DNA of 64,000 bases from Gymnogyps californianus (GCF_018139145.2 NC_059480.1:10974428-11038427); one strand, 5' to 3'; numbered from the stretch's first letter, positions 1-15,000 are shown. Made by a program: numbers and translations. The notes: generated from the sequence alone by a model not told the origin.

Positions 1-83
1 GGGGAGACAAAGGAAGAAAAGGTTCAAGTGGATTTCTGGGAAGACCTGGCCCTAAAGGATCCAAGGGTTCTAAAGGTGAAGAG
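1..83 (+). CDS. COL4A3: COL4A3 exon (probably exon 25), cut by window start
   Basis: The first two bases complete a codon lying outside the window. Nine perfect Gly-X-Y triplets follow (GDK GRK GSS ... GEE). The exon ends in phase 0 at GAG|GTGGGT. A GT four bases further on (88) would break the frame of the next exon. Confidence 0.88.
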
Positions 84-3000
84 GTGGGTATGCACTGTTT
101 GCAATTAATATAGAATTCATGAAAACCTAACTCAGTATTTATATCTTGTACAACAGTCTGTGTTATCTATTCAGATACTTTAACTGAATATCGTCTACCT
201 GACGTAGGGCTGCTGTGTTCAACTGTAGCAACCAATATGCATGAAAGAATGAGAGTAAATATTCTTATGTAATACCAGAGAGAGATGAGGCTAGTGTAGG
301 TACATGTCGCTGAAAAACCTCGGCAGTCTGTTGTAATGTTAGTTTGGATGTTTATATTGGAGCATTATCTTGGATTCCTATGATGAATAAGATTTTTTTA
401 AAAAGACAGTTTTCCTGACTACTTGTAATGCTTAAAAGGAAATAATAATTCAAGTAGTTCCTGTTCAGTCTTTAGGAGTTAATCTTCAGTCAGGGCTGAG
501 AGAAACCACAACTGACTGTAAAACTAGAATCATTAGGGCAGAGCTCTTTGTTCAGCAGAAACAAAAAGTAGCAATTATTGCTGTGTTGTGTTGGCTGAGA
601 AACTGTTGAAGTGATTCAGATATAACTCTCTAAACCTGACTCCACAGTATTTAAAGAGAATCAGAGCTGAGGTGGTTTTTTTACCAAACCTGTTTTAAAA
701 AGAAAAAAAGGGTACAGTGTAATGCTACAGTGATTGAAAAATCAAGCTGTTGTATTTGTATGTATTATTTCACTCTTAATAGCCCTCTATTTGTAACCAT
801 TGGTATTAAAATTAATATTCTTTTAACCACAAGTAAATCAGCGAAAAAATTCCTCTCCAATTAGCAGAGCTACTCTGTTACTAAAGTAATGCAAGATTAT
901 AGTCAGACAGAGAATCGGGCATTTTTTTGTGAAAGCTGGTGTGGAAAGCAAGTAATGCTTGGTATACACACGTGTAATCATTAATAGGGATTGACTGGTT
1001 CGAAAGGAGATAGAGGACTAACTGGATTGCCTGGCAGTCTTGGGCTTCCTGGAGAGATGGGGCTTCCTGGACTGCCAGGATATGGACCACAAGGAATAAG
1101 AGGTTTCAAAGGCTCTAAAGGAATACCTGGTCCACCTGGATTACCTGGAGAAGCTGGTTTGTAACTTCCTATTTTACCATGTTTTACCTATGTTAAAGAG
1201 TACTTGACTGAAATTGCAGAGATAGATTGAAGTCAAAGACATAATTTATGAAACATAGGAAGTTTTTCTTGCAATGAGATTTCCACAGTGTTGTTCCAGC
1301 TTTGGTCCCACTGGAGATAATAGCAAAAGTGTTAGGGTCATAAGATAATTCAGATTGGAAGGGACCCTATGAGGTCTTTAGTCCAAACTCCTGCTCAGAG
1401 CAAGGTCAGTTATGAGATCAGACCAAGTTACTCAAGACATGATCCAGTTGGGCGTTGAAAACCTGCAAGGACAGACAGCACATCATCTCTCAGCAACCTC
1501 TTCCAGTGCTTGACAGTCCTCATCATGGGGGAAGAAAAAAAAAAAAGTCTTTAAATATGCATCCAGTCATCATTATTAGTGTGAGCTAAGTCATCAGAGG
1601 AAAATATGAAGGACTTAATAATTTTTGAGTGTTGAAAACATACCAGTGTATGTATTTATAGGTAAGCATAATCTGGAAGAACTCAAAGTTGGATGGCAGA
1701 TATAGTCAAAGTTTCTAAAAGAGAAGATCCATTAAATATTTATGAAATGGAGTTGCAGATTAAGCATTTCTCAGTTGCATCATTTTCCCGCTGACTTCGT
1801 GCTTCCTTTTCTGGGTCTCCACTAGACTGCAGGAGGGCTGAGAGAAAGACTGCAGGTGGGCTTGGTGTCAATAAAATTCATTTGCTTTATGAAGCCAGGA
1901 TCTGAAGGCTTTTCAAAGTCTGTTGGAGTTTCAGAAATATGGAAACTGTAGAAGACTGCATTTTTAACAGAGTAAATTGATCACTAATATTTTTAAATGC
2001 TTAAGATTACATATTGCCAAGCTATCAGCCTTTGTAATCTTTGATTATGTATTTGCTGAAGGTCCGAAAGGAGAGACCAGTAGGATAACTCCGTTACCTC
2101 CGTTGCCAGGACCTCAAGGACCAGATGGTTTACCTGGACCCCCAGGAGTGCCTGGTGAGTACATCTGCACTAAATACAGTAAAAATCAGAGATAATCTGA
2201 TTGGGATTATTAATCTCTCCCAGCTCTGGCCAGATAAAACTGTTGGGTTACTTTGAAATAACCATAAAATGGATTTCTGTGGTACAGAAACTATGGAATT
2301 AGCTGTAACATTCCCTTTCAAGAAAACTAGGGGAAGTGAATGTGAATAAGAAGGGCACACAGGGTCATGTCCATGGTGTGCAGTATGGCAGAGATTCCAG
2401 GCAGTCCTGTGCTATGACTTGGTTCCTCCAAGAACCGGAAACATCTGGTGCATGTGCTGCAGCTTGTATATCCAGAAAGGTGCCTCTGGCATAATTTTGA
2501 CAAAAGTGTATCCTATATTAGCTGGGACTGCTGCAGCCTTCAAAACAGAAGGAACAAAATTAGGTCAAAGCATTCTTAATCTTCCTGAAGCCCTTGGCCC
2601 TTCTCATGCTTTGCAGGGACACAGTCAAAAAAGCAACTCTATTACTAAGTTTCCCGGTTCCTTTTTGACATGACTGTTACTAACCATTGTTCTAAGATAT
2701 TAAGAACCAGAGTGTCCTTTTTTGGGTGGGTTTTGGGCTTGGGTTCTAGGTGGGGTTTTTTTGGTTGCTGGTGTTTTAAATTTTGCAGAATTTTTGAATG
2801 CACTGAAGGACAGTAAGTGACATTCAGGCTAACCGTAAGGCATCTTTGCTTTGGCTTTGTAGAACAATAGTCCTTAAAGCTGCCCTGAATAGCACAGGAA
2901 AATTTCTTGGCAGCTTTATGGTAGCTTCTGTTCTTATTGTTGCTTCTGTTCCAAGCCTCACCCCTGTGATGTGTGTTTGTATCTTCTCAACGAGTGAAAG

Positions 3001-6000
3001 ATTTGTATCTGCACATAGTTGTTCGTGGAAGTCTGGAATTTGAGCAGATTGCATAAAAACTTAACTCATAGACTCATGCCTGCTTTGATCCTGTGAACAC
3101 AGTTAGCATTTTAACTGTGAAAACCTGCTGTGGAGGAGAAATAGTGTCTAAGTTCTAATATAATCTACAGTGGTGTCCTAATTAATAACGATAAACTATA
3201 AAACACCTAATCTTACAAGTTGATATTCTGTGGTAAGATACATCACAGTTTACTTACTCTCTTTGTACAGGTAGGGTTGGAGCAAGAGGTCAGCCAGGTG
3301 ATTCAGGACATCCAGGGCCAACAGGTGACACAGGCTTTCCAGGGCTTGGGTTTCCTGGAAACCCAGGTCCAAAAGGTAAAATACTCTTTTTGACCATCAT
3401 CTTTTTAAAGAAAAAAAAAAAAAAAAAAAAGGCAAAACAAAAAAAAATCTTTTTTTTTTAGTCCACAGTAAAAACAATCAACAAGTTAAAAAAAAAAAAT
3501 CAATGAACATTAGTCAGGCAGGCAAGTGTTTTTAGCACTCTCGTAACTTACTGCCTCAAGCCTTATAAATTGCAACTCTGAAATATTTTTAACTATTTCA
3601 GAGAATCAAGTATCAAAGCTGGCAGTAGGAAAATATTTTTAAAAAATTGATGCTTTCTGGAATACTGCTCAAACAGGTGCAGCTCATCTGAGTGCCACAC
3701 TTACTTTAGATGGATCCTCTTTACCTGGATATGTGTTACAGAGACAGAGCTGTATAAGTGTCAGTACTTTATTTTTAATCAATTTTGGTTACGTACAATG
3801 CAATACCTGCTCTAATGTGCAGGTAATGGAAAGCATTTTGAATACTGCACAGTTGACCATTCCTCATGCAAAGTCATACCCCAGTTGGGACACTAGAAAT
3901 ATTAAGAAATTCTCGTAATCCTATCAGGATGGGGGGAAAAAAAAAAGGCAAGCTCTAATACTAAAACTACTACCAAGCTGCTTGTTAAAGAAAACAGTAG
4001 GGAACTGACATCAGAATAGCTTCACTTTAAAAAAAAAAAAAAAATCCCATGTTAAATAACTAATTTGAAGCAAGTAACAAGCAGTGTTACAGTCAACATT
4101 GAGTGAATATGTAAGGAACAAGATGCAGTGTGTCACATCAACTCTGAAATCAGGATGCTGTCTTCAGCTCATATAAGCTACTTTAGTGTCAGAGGCTCAT
4201 AACTGCATCCATACAAATACCCATTTGTAAAATAAGGTGATAACCACAGCATCTGTACTGCCGTTTAATTCCTTTTGCAGGAGATAAAGGACTTGCAGGA
4301 GGCAGAGGGTCACCAGGTTGTGAAGGAAAGATTGGAGATCCAGGCCGACCTGGAAACCTAGGACAACCAGGAGAAAAGGTTTGGTTAGAAATACAGCACA
4401 GACTTTTCTATAGGTCCCATTCATTAAATGTGACACTGAGCAAATAAATTAAGAAGTGTAAGGAATATAGGAGTTCCTGTATTTCCTGACCAGTGATGCA
4501 AAAACTGTGGAATTAAATTCTTTATATAAAAAGGGGCTCAAGCCAAAATTTTGAATTCAGATACAGGATTTCAGAACTCCAAGTGTTTGGGATGTTTTGG
4601 TACTTCAGTTTTCAGAGCACAAGGAGGATATTGCATTGCTTACAGCAAAAAATTAAGGCCACAGCTTCTGAAAAGATGGCTGTTCAGAAATTGCAATTAA
4701 GCACATATTTGATGGAGGTCAGTGACAAATAAGTATGCATTCAATTTAAGCAAGTGCTCTGTTGAATTGAAGCATAAAGGAAGTAGGTTGGAGGTAATAC
4801 TGCAGCCACTCTTGCTGATTAACAGAAGCTGATCTACGGATGGCATATGTAAATATAGGATTCTTGACTACTCTGTAATCAGCATTCAAAATTGAACAAA
4901 ATAATAACACTTACATGTTTGGAAAAAGTGGCATTTCTTTTTTTGTGTGCTCATATGTCATTCTTTTGTGTATTTTTTGACATGACAAAGTGTGGGGTTT
5001 GAGGTTGTGGATTTTTTTTTTTTAATCATTATTTAATCTGTGTTTGATGCCACAGAACAGCTGGATGTGGAGTGGCCTTTGTGGTCCAAGTATATCATCA
5101 GTGACTGGTATAAGCTCAGCTCTACTGACCTGTTTTATGAAGATATTGATTTGCTGGTACTCAAAGCTAGTACTCAAAACAGCCAGTAGTTCAGTCAGCC
5201 AAAGAAAAAATTAATTCAAACTTTCTGTTCAGGGAATAGACTTGGGACATTTGTGATAAAACCAGTCTTCATGGAAAAAAATGGTCAGAAGAATGATTTA
5301 AAAAAACCCAATAACTGACTTTGAGTATTCCAAGACGTATCTGGGTGCTGACCTTGATTATTTAAATAAATATTTTGATAGAAATATGACTATCATATAA
5401 AAATAAAGGAAAAGTTGTATTTGCACAAACTTCAACCAAATTTTCAGATACAGGTCCAAAGCTTTTCACAGCTACAGTAAGCATCACAATGCAGTAAAGG
5501 CCAAATGGAGGGAAGTGTCTTGCATTGCTCAGTAGCAATTTCTTAGAGTTAGGAGACAGAGTTCAAAAGCTGTCTAGACAAATTGCTCTTCTGGTATGGA
5601 ACCTGCAGCTGGTCAATAAGGAACATCCAAGTCTGCGGAATTGGAGCCATTAAAAATTACAGTGTGAAAGATCCCCAGGGAATGGAGAGGATTACCCTAA
5701 TAAAAGAAGTTAATTGATCACAGTGGAGAAAATATTTTGGCAGATTTGCAAAACATAGTGGATTGTTCACATTTCTCTCTGTGTTGCAGGGTGACCCAGG
5801 CATGGTTATTCCTGGAGAGCCAGGTAGACTGGGTTCACCAGGAGGTCGTGGCATTCCTGGCTCAAAAGGTGATACTGGATTTCCAGGACTTCCAGGCCTA
5901 CCAGGGCATGCTGGACGTGATGGTGATGATGGCCTAAGAGGTACTGTTGTCAAACAAGCTCAAGGAGCACAGCAAGTTATTTTAAGGAAAGGGAAGCCAA

Positions 6001-9000
6001 GTCAAACGATGCTCACTCAAAGCCTGAAACTTCTACTGAAATCATTGTGAATCCAGTCTCCTTTCTTTTAGGAGATCGTGGCTCACCTGGAGTTCCTGGA
6101 GATCCAGGTTTTCCAGGGAAACCAGCTGAATGTCTTATTGGCCTGCCAGGTTTGCCAGGTGGCCAGGGAGCTACAGGCCCACCAGGTAGGACCTTCTGAA
6201 TCCAATGTGCCATTTGGCTGGGTGGGTCTGGGTTTTGTTTCTGCCTTCCAGTGGTCTGAGGGAGCTGAAGTTGTTTCTGAATATTGGTTATAGGATAGTA
6301 TGCGAGAAAATGAGAGCCCGTTTAAAAGATGCACTTTCTGCAGATGGGAGGAAACACATGCACTGACTAAGATGGATTAAGATTCAGATTCCATTGTACA
6401 GTATAAAGAGTAATCACAAACTGGGCCAAATTCCACAGGAAAAAAGATATTTCAGTCATGTCTCTTATATGGGGCTGAATTTAGATTCCTTGGTGCGATG
6501 CGATTGATACAGAACAGAGGAAGAGCTCAGCTAGGTAGAAAACCAGTTCAGGGTCTCAAAAGTACCTGCATATACTGCATATGATTTTCGTTCCAAAAGA
6601 AACACACTCAGGTACCCAGCACAGTCCTTCTATATATGATCTCAAAAGGATTTTTTTTAAATTTTTTTGTTTGTTTGGGTTTTTGGGGGTTTTTTGTTAG
6701 AGAATGAATGTAGTGGTTTTTTCATGTTTGGGGTTTTCTTCTTTTTCTGAGAAAGAACAGAATTGTCTACTCTCACCTTTTTTTTTTTTTCCTTCCCTTT
6801 TAAAAAAAAAAAAACCACAACTCTTTAGGTTTCCTGAACGTGTATGTTGTCTTACAGCTCTAATGTTTAGCCCTCAAACAGGCAGAGTTCAAGAAGAGTT
6901 TCATGCTCATGATGGCAAGATAGAGATGAAGGTTTATTTTCCAGACGGATGTACCATACTACACTGTCATGCATTTTTCTTAGGAGGAAGAGGTTCGCAA
7001 GGTTCAAAAGGAAAACTAGGTCCTCCTGGCTTGAGTATCCCGGGAATCTATGGAAAGCCTGGGGAACCTGGATTAATAGGTGTTCAGGGAAATGCAGGAT
7101 TACCTGGTCCCAAGGGACAGTCTGGAAGGCCAGGAATCTCTGGTGTGCCAGGTAAGGATTCCCCAAATACTTGTTTTGACGTAGAAATTAAGTCAGTCTC
7201 TGCAAAAAGGTGTCAGTCATGCTTTTCCAAATTGAAGATGCTGAAATATTTTTCCATTAACGGCTTTCATATATCATTGAGATCTATATGGAAAACAAAT
7301 AAATCATCATTCCCTAAATGACAAGCATATCTTGAAGCTGTCATGACACAGTACTGAATTTTCTATAATGGTCTTCTGAGAAGAGAGGGCTACCTTACTT
7401 TTTTTTTTTTTTTTTGTACAGTAATGTCCTTGCGGTAGGACAAGAAATAGTTAACATTCAAAGCAACTCCCCAGCATAATGGAAGTGTAAAGTGTTTAGT
7501 TCCTCATCAGCATCCCTTTTCAAACAGATAGCTTATTAATGCTGTCTTCTTTTTCTTAAAAAGCAAGTTCACATCTTGAGTCTGACAGAGTTCAGTCAGA
7601 TCAAACTCTGTCACGTTAACCAGAGCTAACTTTAAGTAAGGTAGGTAATCCCTGTATTTTTTTTTTTCCAGAAATGTGTTCAAATTTGATTTGTAGAATA
7701 AAAGAAATCAGTTGTGTAATGCTTCTTATCTCTAACAAAGATTTTTCATTACTGTCAAATCCTTCATTATTCTGTGGGAAGGAGATGGTACATACCTTTT
7801 TATATATACAACCTATAAAACTAGTGATAAACATGTAGCATTTGACTCAGTTATGCAAACCTAGACTTCTGATGTCATTTGAGGGGAGTTGTCATGTCTC
7901 AGCTGGCCTTCAACTCCTGAGCCAGAAAGGAATGTCTTTCCCATACATCCCATGACAGGTCTCCCATCCCTGTGTGGATCTCTGATACATTATCCTCAAC
8001 GTCAATTATTTCATTCATTGATAGAAGCTGTTGCAGCTACTAATCTAGGTAGTTTGGGGGTTACTGTGTGTGTAAGCGCTGTTCATGTGATTAAAGACTG
8101 GAAAACTGGCTTGGACAGTATGTTATAGAAATGGAGAAAAAAATAAAATAAGCAATTAAACACTTAAATGACAGGCATATGTGTAGTTTTCTGAAGCAAT
8201 GTTCTGTTTCACTTATCAAATACTAACAAATATGTTCCTATTGCTTCAATTCCACAGGCTTAAGGGGAGAGCCAGGTATAATGGGCCTGTTAGGAATTCC
8301 TGGACCCCCTGGCATGATTGGAAGACCAGGCAACCCGGGTATCAGAGGCAAGTGGCCATAGTATCTGCCCTCATTATTACTTAGGATATAGGAAATTCCA
8401 TGCTGAAGTAGTCTTGTGATCCATCTTGATGTATGTTATCACTCCTAAGTATGCATGTCATACCGAAATTTCTTTGAGTCTTGGTAAATCTTTGGCTTCT
8501 GTATATGTGCAGTCTACAGACTGAATGACTACATTTTTTTTTATTTTTTTTTTAGCAGTTTTGAATTGCCACCTTTTCTATTTCATTGGTATTTGTAAAA
8601 GTAGCTGGTGATTTGCTAAGTGAAGAGCAGAGAGCTTTTTTGCTCTATTTTTGGTCCATCCCATTCATGTTCCAAATATCATTATTATATCTATTCAACA
8701 GATATAAGATTATACATATATTCAGTAGAAGAAATAATTACCGTCTCTTGCCATAATCTGTGCTCATAGACGTTCTGTTGATGATTGGAGTAATTAAAAA
8801 GCTAGTTTAGGTTGTTGATTTGGAATGTATATTTACATATGTAGTTGCCCTTGAAGACAGGAGTTTCATTGCTTTGTTTAGGCTATTGTCTAGCCAGGTT
8901 TCTTCAGAAAATTTCATTATATTTTCTTGCAGGTTCTCCTGGCTTCCCAGGACTAAAGGGAAGAAAAGGATTTCTTGGAGCAAAAGGCGAACCAGGTGAT

Positions 9001-12000
9001 AAAGGTTTTCGGGGACCATCTGAGACCTTGGTTGGTATTGGGAATAAAGGAGAACGAGGCTTAAAAGGTACATATTCATTGTTCTGGCATTCAAAACTAG
9101 TTAGGGTTGTCATCTGTGTTGCAGTTCCAGTGGCCTCTAAAACACGGAAGAAAATGACCCTACTACTGAGAGTATTCACACGGCTTTGAAATAATTATTG
9201 CTGAACACTGTAACTGCCTTTTTATTTATGGGATAGTTGGATATTACACTGAATATTTATTTCCATTTTAACAAGCCCATATTCCTTAAAAAAACTCTTA
9301 TTGTAATGTTGAACCAGTAATAATATGTCAGTAGTACTAGGAGGCTTATATACATATATGCTATACATTCATGTTTTTACACATTTAGTAGCCCGTGAGC
9401 ACAGAAGTGGGTGCGCTTACCAACTAGATGCTGGATTGCAAAGAAATTGAGTCTGCTTAGAAATACTTGACTGTCAGAAGAATTCCTTTGTTTGTAATAT
9501 TTATATAGACTCTCTGTATACGAGTTGTACATGCTTAACTAATGCTATCTGGCTTTTTGTGTAGACATTTTCCTATGGAAGCTTTCAGAAACTTCCTTTT
9601 GTCTCCATATGAGAAATACAGAAGGTTTTAACTGTAAGCTTGTGTCTTGTGTGTGTTCACAGAGTGAAAATCCTATGCTCCACTTCTGCTTCATTAGCTT
9701 TAAGAGTTACAAAACTTTAAACTTTACATAAAACTTACATTCTAAGATGTTGCTTTGTACTATTTTTTAAAATTAAACTTTGTTTTAGGAGTTCAAGGAA
9801 GAATGGGTCTAAGAGGAGAAAAAGGAGATGCCGGTGTGCAAGGTCCTCCAGGTCTTGATGGGTCTGAAGGAATACCTGGTCTGCCAGGTATGGAATACGT
9901 ATATTGAAAATTACTGTATCACATGGAGAGTAGAGATAGTATTACCTCAATGCTAGCACATAAAGTCGGCTCCAGCAGTAGCACTACATTCTCTGTATTA
10001 ACTCTGAAACTTTTCTGAGAATTCTGAAACTGAGCAATTTCAAAAGCTATTTGAAAGTCATAGCAGCTGCCACCAAATGATTCTTTGTTTCCTTCCAAAT
10101 ACAGACCATTGTTTGGAGTGATAAGTAGAAAATAATATTAAATCCTGAATAATTATAACTTTAAAATCTAAAAGCTGGTGAGGCCAATGAATAAAAATCA
10201 GTATTTATAAAAGTGAAGAGAAGTTTGAATTCCTAATATTATTAAAAAAAAAAAAAGTAAGAATTCTAAAATATGAACATTAAAGTTGTGCACAAAAATA
10301 TTTCAGAAGCTTTCTTTATTTCAGATTGATTTTATTTCCCTTTTCAAAGCCTGCATGTTTGGCTTTATAAACGTACCTAAACTATTTCACAAAGTTTTGC
10401 TCTGCCATTACCATAACCTCATACATAACGATACATGTTGACCCTTGAGTGAGACAATGCATCTGGTTTTTTTTCAAATTAATGCTAATAAAACATCTTT
10501 ACTTCTCTGTATTCTATATTTTGATTCTTTGAGATAACTTCTTTCTAGAAAACCATATGACACTATAATTAGATACATAAAAATGGTGACAATTAGAAAT
10601 AATTTTAAACTTGTAATCAGAATGGCTCTTCTCATGATGGCAATTAGCCATGCTATATGTCATTATAGCATCACTGGTATAGTCTGTCATTAACATCCTT
10701 TGTAGTCATTGCAGTGTAGCCATCACAGGAAAAACTGTAAATACTCCACTACTCGCTAACATTCTATGGAAGAAATGCCTAAATGTTGAAACACCTGCCT
10801 AAATGTTCAGGCATTGCTAGTACCCTGCAATTTAGACATCTGGACATCCTAGATGCAACTAGATCTTGTAGTCATTAAACTGAATGCTAATTTAGCTAAA
10901 TTAAGCTAAAGATAAGTGAGTGGGGGGAAAAAGTGCCTAAGCCATATAAGAAAAAGCTCTTGAGTATACTAGTCATGAGAAATGCAGAATGAGTAAGTAA
11001 TAATGTGATTCTGACATGCCCAGAAACCAGACTGAACTCAGGGGGACAATAAAAGGAGAGTCCAGTGTGTAAACACAAACTCATGATCTTGATCAAAATT
11101 TGCAAAAGTATATTTCAGTTGCTGCGCCTAAGTGCTGTGGTCACAAACGTTAATTTTAATGTTCATACATGAGATGCTTGTTATTTCCTTGACTTTCCGA
11201 CAACAATAATGATAATTTTATCTGTGTCTGTCGCAAGATGCTGCATGTTGATTTATAAAATAATAAGATACCATGACAAGGTGTGCAGCAGAGGATTCTG
11301 TATTCATGACAGCTCTACCAGCCAGCCAGTGTCTAAAGCAAACATGTGAAGATGACACTTATTTCTTCATCTTGCAGGTGTCAAAGGATTTATGGGTCTT
11401 CCAGGGATTCCTGGAGGACAAGGATTCCCAGGTGCACCAGGAAACAAAGGGGACATGGGAATTCCAGGTCATTTTCTGTCAAGCCATATTACGAATTCAT
11501 AGAGCTGTGTAGAATCATTTGCACAGATCTGAGCAGTTACTGTAAGCGCACTGCACAATACTTAGAGTGGGATTCATTCTTTGCAGTACCTATAGACTTC
11601 TCATCACCCCAGCATTTGCTTGACTTGCAGAATGCAGTTCTCCCTCTCTCTAAATGAAATATAACTTCTTTAATTTATTATTGTTACATGTAAGAACCTC
11701 TTTTTAATGTGTTTAGAAATAAAATCACTGGCTGTGTAAATTTCTTCAATGAAGAATGAATATCTGAATATACAAGCAGTAGTTCACAAATCACGAGGTG
11801 TGGTATGCAATTATGATCCTTTTAAGAATGGTATCGGTATCTGTATTTTTCCAGGTCCAAAAGGACAGAAAGGATCTCCAGGCTTTCCAGGACCATCAGG
11901 TGACCCTGGTCCACCGGGCTATGGTGGCTTTCCAGGTGACAGAGGAGATCCTGGGTACCCATCTGCTGGGCCTCCAGGAGAACCTGGTCCAAAGGTATAA

Positions 12001-15000
12001 AGTCAATGGAAACATTGTCATATTAGGCAATAAGCAGAGCCTTTGACTATAGAAACAGAACAACATGTAAGCATGAGCTGCAGAGTTTGCAGAAGTAGAT
12101 TTGTTAGTGATAAGAAATACGAAAATTCTATTGTGTCATTACTGAGGAGAAATTTTTGAGTTCATTATATTTCATTTTTCTCTTGGTGCAAGACTTTCTT
12201 ATTTGTAAAGGTGGAACATCTTGGAAATAACTTTGTTACTGTAAAAGTTGCTAATCCATTAAGAACAAGGACTTGCACTTAAAAAGTCAGCAGTAGGAAT
12301 ACTTGTATGTTAAAAAGTACAGAAAAACATACTATTAGCAGATGCGAAAGTTTTGTAATCTAAAATTGTACTGTTGGTTTTTGACAGTCTAGTAATACCA
12401 TTACACAAAATGAATTGGTTTTTTTCTTAGCAATATATATTACGTTCAGTATATATTATGTTCAATAATATATATTGCTAAGAAAAAAACAGTATCTTTT
12501 AAGTTAGGTCAATTGGATACAATTTTACACCACATATTCTGGTTCTTGAACAACTGGGAGTCTTTTTACAAATGAGATTATCTGAAATACGTGGTTGAGG
12601 CTGTAAACTGTAATATAACTCCTGTACTCTGTCTAAATTATCTGTTTATTTTCTGTATTAGCTGGGTAGCCACAATGAGATTACTATTGTGAAAATCAGT
12701 AGGAATTCAAGGAAAAATATGCATTTCAGTATTTTGTATAGCTGCATGTTATGTAAGGAATGTATGTTTGGATCAAAAGAGGAGCTGTTAGATTAAAACT
12801 GAAGGGAAGTCCATGTGCCAGTGAAAACATCTAAAGACTGAAGTTGGTTTGTATAGATTAAAGAAAGATCTTTTTTCCTTAGCTATGTCTAAAGGATCAG
12901 TGGTATTATGAGAAGACTTCATATTAGTCTACTTTGATTTTTGTCTGAAAATCATAATGAACCATGATTACACTTACTTAACCTTTAATATGACATATGA
13001 TTTTTCTATTGTTCAAATATGGAATGTAATGTATTTGATGTAATGTGATTCTTTACCTGTATGTGTGCAACTGCTATTTCTCAGGGAGATCCAGGCCCCC
13101 CAGGAGTTTTGGGCAGCAAAGGAGAAAAAGGATCCCAAGGTCATCCAGGACGTAAAGGAGTACCAGGACCACATGGGATCAGAGGGGAAACTGGAAGTCC
13201 AGGAATCCCAGGTATGTTTTGTTTTGGAGGGATGGTGAGATGTTGACATGCTTTTAGAAGAAGATAATTTCTCAATAAACTACACAGGGTGCCTGTGGGG
13301 TGGCACATTTATATTCAACCGCTGTAAACCTAAACAGCTCCTTTATAGTCAGTGCAGCCAGGCTAGCTTACGTCAGCTAGAGATCTTTCGCAGCTGTCCG
13401 AAGCAGAAATGATAGCAAAGTTCTCAGACTGAGTCTGGATCTAGTAATAATGCCTTTTCTCCTCTTCCACACTCTTTCTTCTTACAGGGAAGCCTGGACG
13501 TCCTGGAGATACTGGTGTTAAAGGACGGCAGGGCCAACCAGGACAACAGGGCATTACAGGCCCTCCTGGTATGCTATATAGCATCTCTCCCAAATCACTG
13601 CCCCCGCGTTTGTTATTTTCTTTGTAATGAGGCAGTTGATGTTCTTGTTCTGAGCTTTTTAGAATTTAACTGATGCAGTTGCAGTCTCTGTTTATGTTAG
13701 CTCGGGGCTTTGTTGGTTTCTCTGGTTCCAGCTAAGGTCTTTAACAGCCTGTTTTCAATGTTATCAGTTCAGCTGAGGCAAGAGGTTTTAATTTTGTTTC
13801 ATTATTGTAAAGCTTTTTGCCTTTTTTTTTTCATCCAGAGGTCTCAAGATGTGATAGACACACAATTGTCAGAAAGGCTTGTTCTACCTCCTAAAAGAGA
13901 ATAATAAACTAAGATGTAGCTAGATGAGGAGGAGAAGAAAATGAATTAGAGTGGAAAAAGGGGACAGAGTTGTAGTTGTTTGTTAAAGCAACAGAAAAGA
14001 TCAAACCGTTCAAAATATACCTAAGGGGGAGTGTGTAAATATGCAGCAACAGAGAGGTATGCAATGCAGACTTTATTAAAGTAAGTGCCAGTCATTGTCT
14101 TCAAAAAGAGCATTGAATGCTCTTATATTCAGAGATCTTCATCAAAATTATGATGATGTGGGTTTGTAGACTTCAGTGAACTTGCACTGACTTACCAGCA
14201 GAGTTAGCAAAGATCAGAATCTGCTCCCTGTTTAGAGAAACCTTGAATTTGTAATAAAGCCAGGGAGATAAACCACATTGCCTGTATGGATTCCCACCAG
14301 CGTGGGTTAAATCAAAGGCAGGGTCCTAAAATGTCTTTGAAAGACAGGAAGTTATTGCTTGTGAAAATAGTGGGGGTGTTAAATCCATTGAAGTCCAGCG
14401 AGCTCAATAAAAATTATATGCTGCTCTTTACAAATGTTTATATACCAACACAGTTACATCTATCTTTGAAGTAGCTGAACTAACTAAATTTTAATAAAGG
14501 AGACTCATATCTTCTCCCTTTGAAATGCAAAATAATAGAAGTGAAAATGATATTGTGGTCCATTATAATTCACAGGTGCTGTTGGAGACCCTGGAAAAAA
14601 TGGACTTGTTGGTGAAAGAGGTAATCAAGGTCAGGATGGTATGCCTGGTCCCCCAGGAGTAAAGGGAGAACCAGGTAACACCAGTGAAATATTTTCTTTC
14701 TATTTTACAATTGTTTTTTTCCCTAGTTAAACTGACAAGGGTTATTTGGTAAGGATTAATAAGGAGCTTCTGTGGAGCCAAAGATAAGTTTATAAGGAGA
14801 AGGTTTTTCACTTTTACATAATTCACAAGTTTTTCTATGTAATTGTTGTACATGCTGTCAACAACCCAAATGCATGTGTCACTGCTCTATTATACATGTG
14901 ATTTGTCATAATGTCACCTAAAAATGTTAATGTCTGCCAGAGCCAAAGTATTGCTGTTAACAGTTCTTACGTGTTTAATCTCAAAGAGATGAAAAGAACC

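Noticed and set aside
5657..5953. Proline-rich - strand open frames opposite collagen exons
   Set aside because: They are reverse complements of Gly-X-Y codons and appear opposite many exons; not genes.
6704..7321. 205-codon continuous open frame
   Set aside because: Only 6,984-7,151 is a collagen exon. The rest is flanking intron that happens to lack stops, including T- and A-runs.
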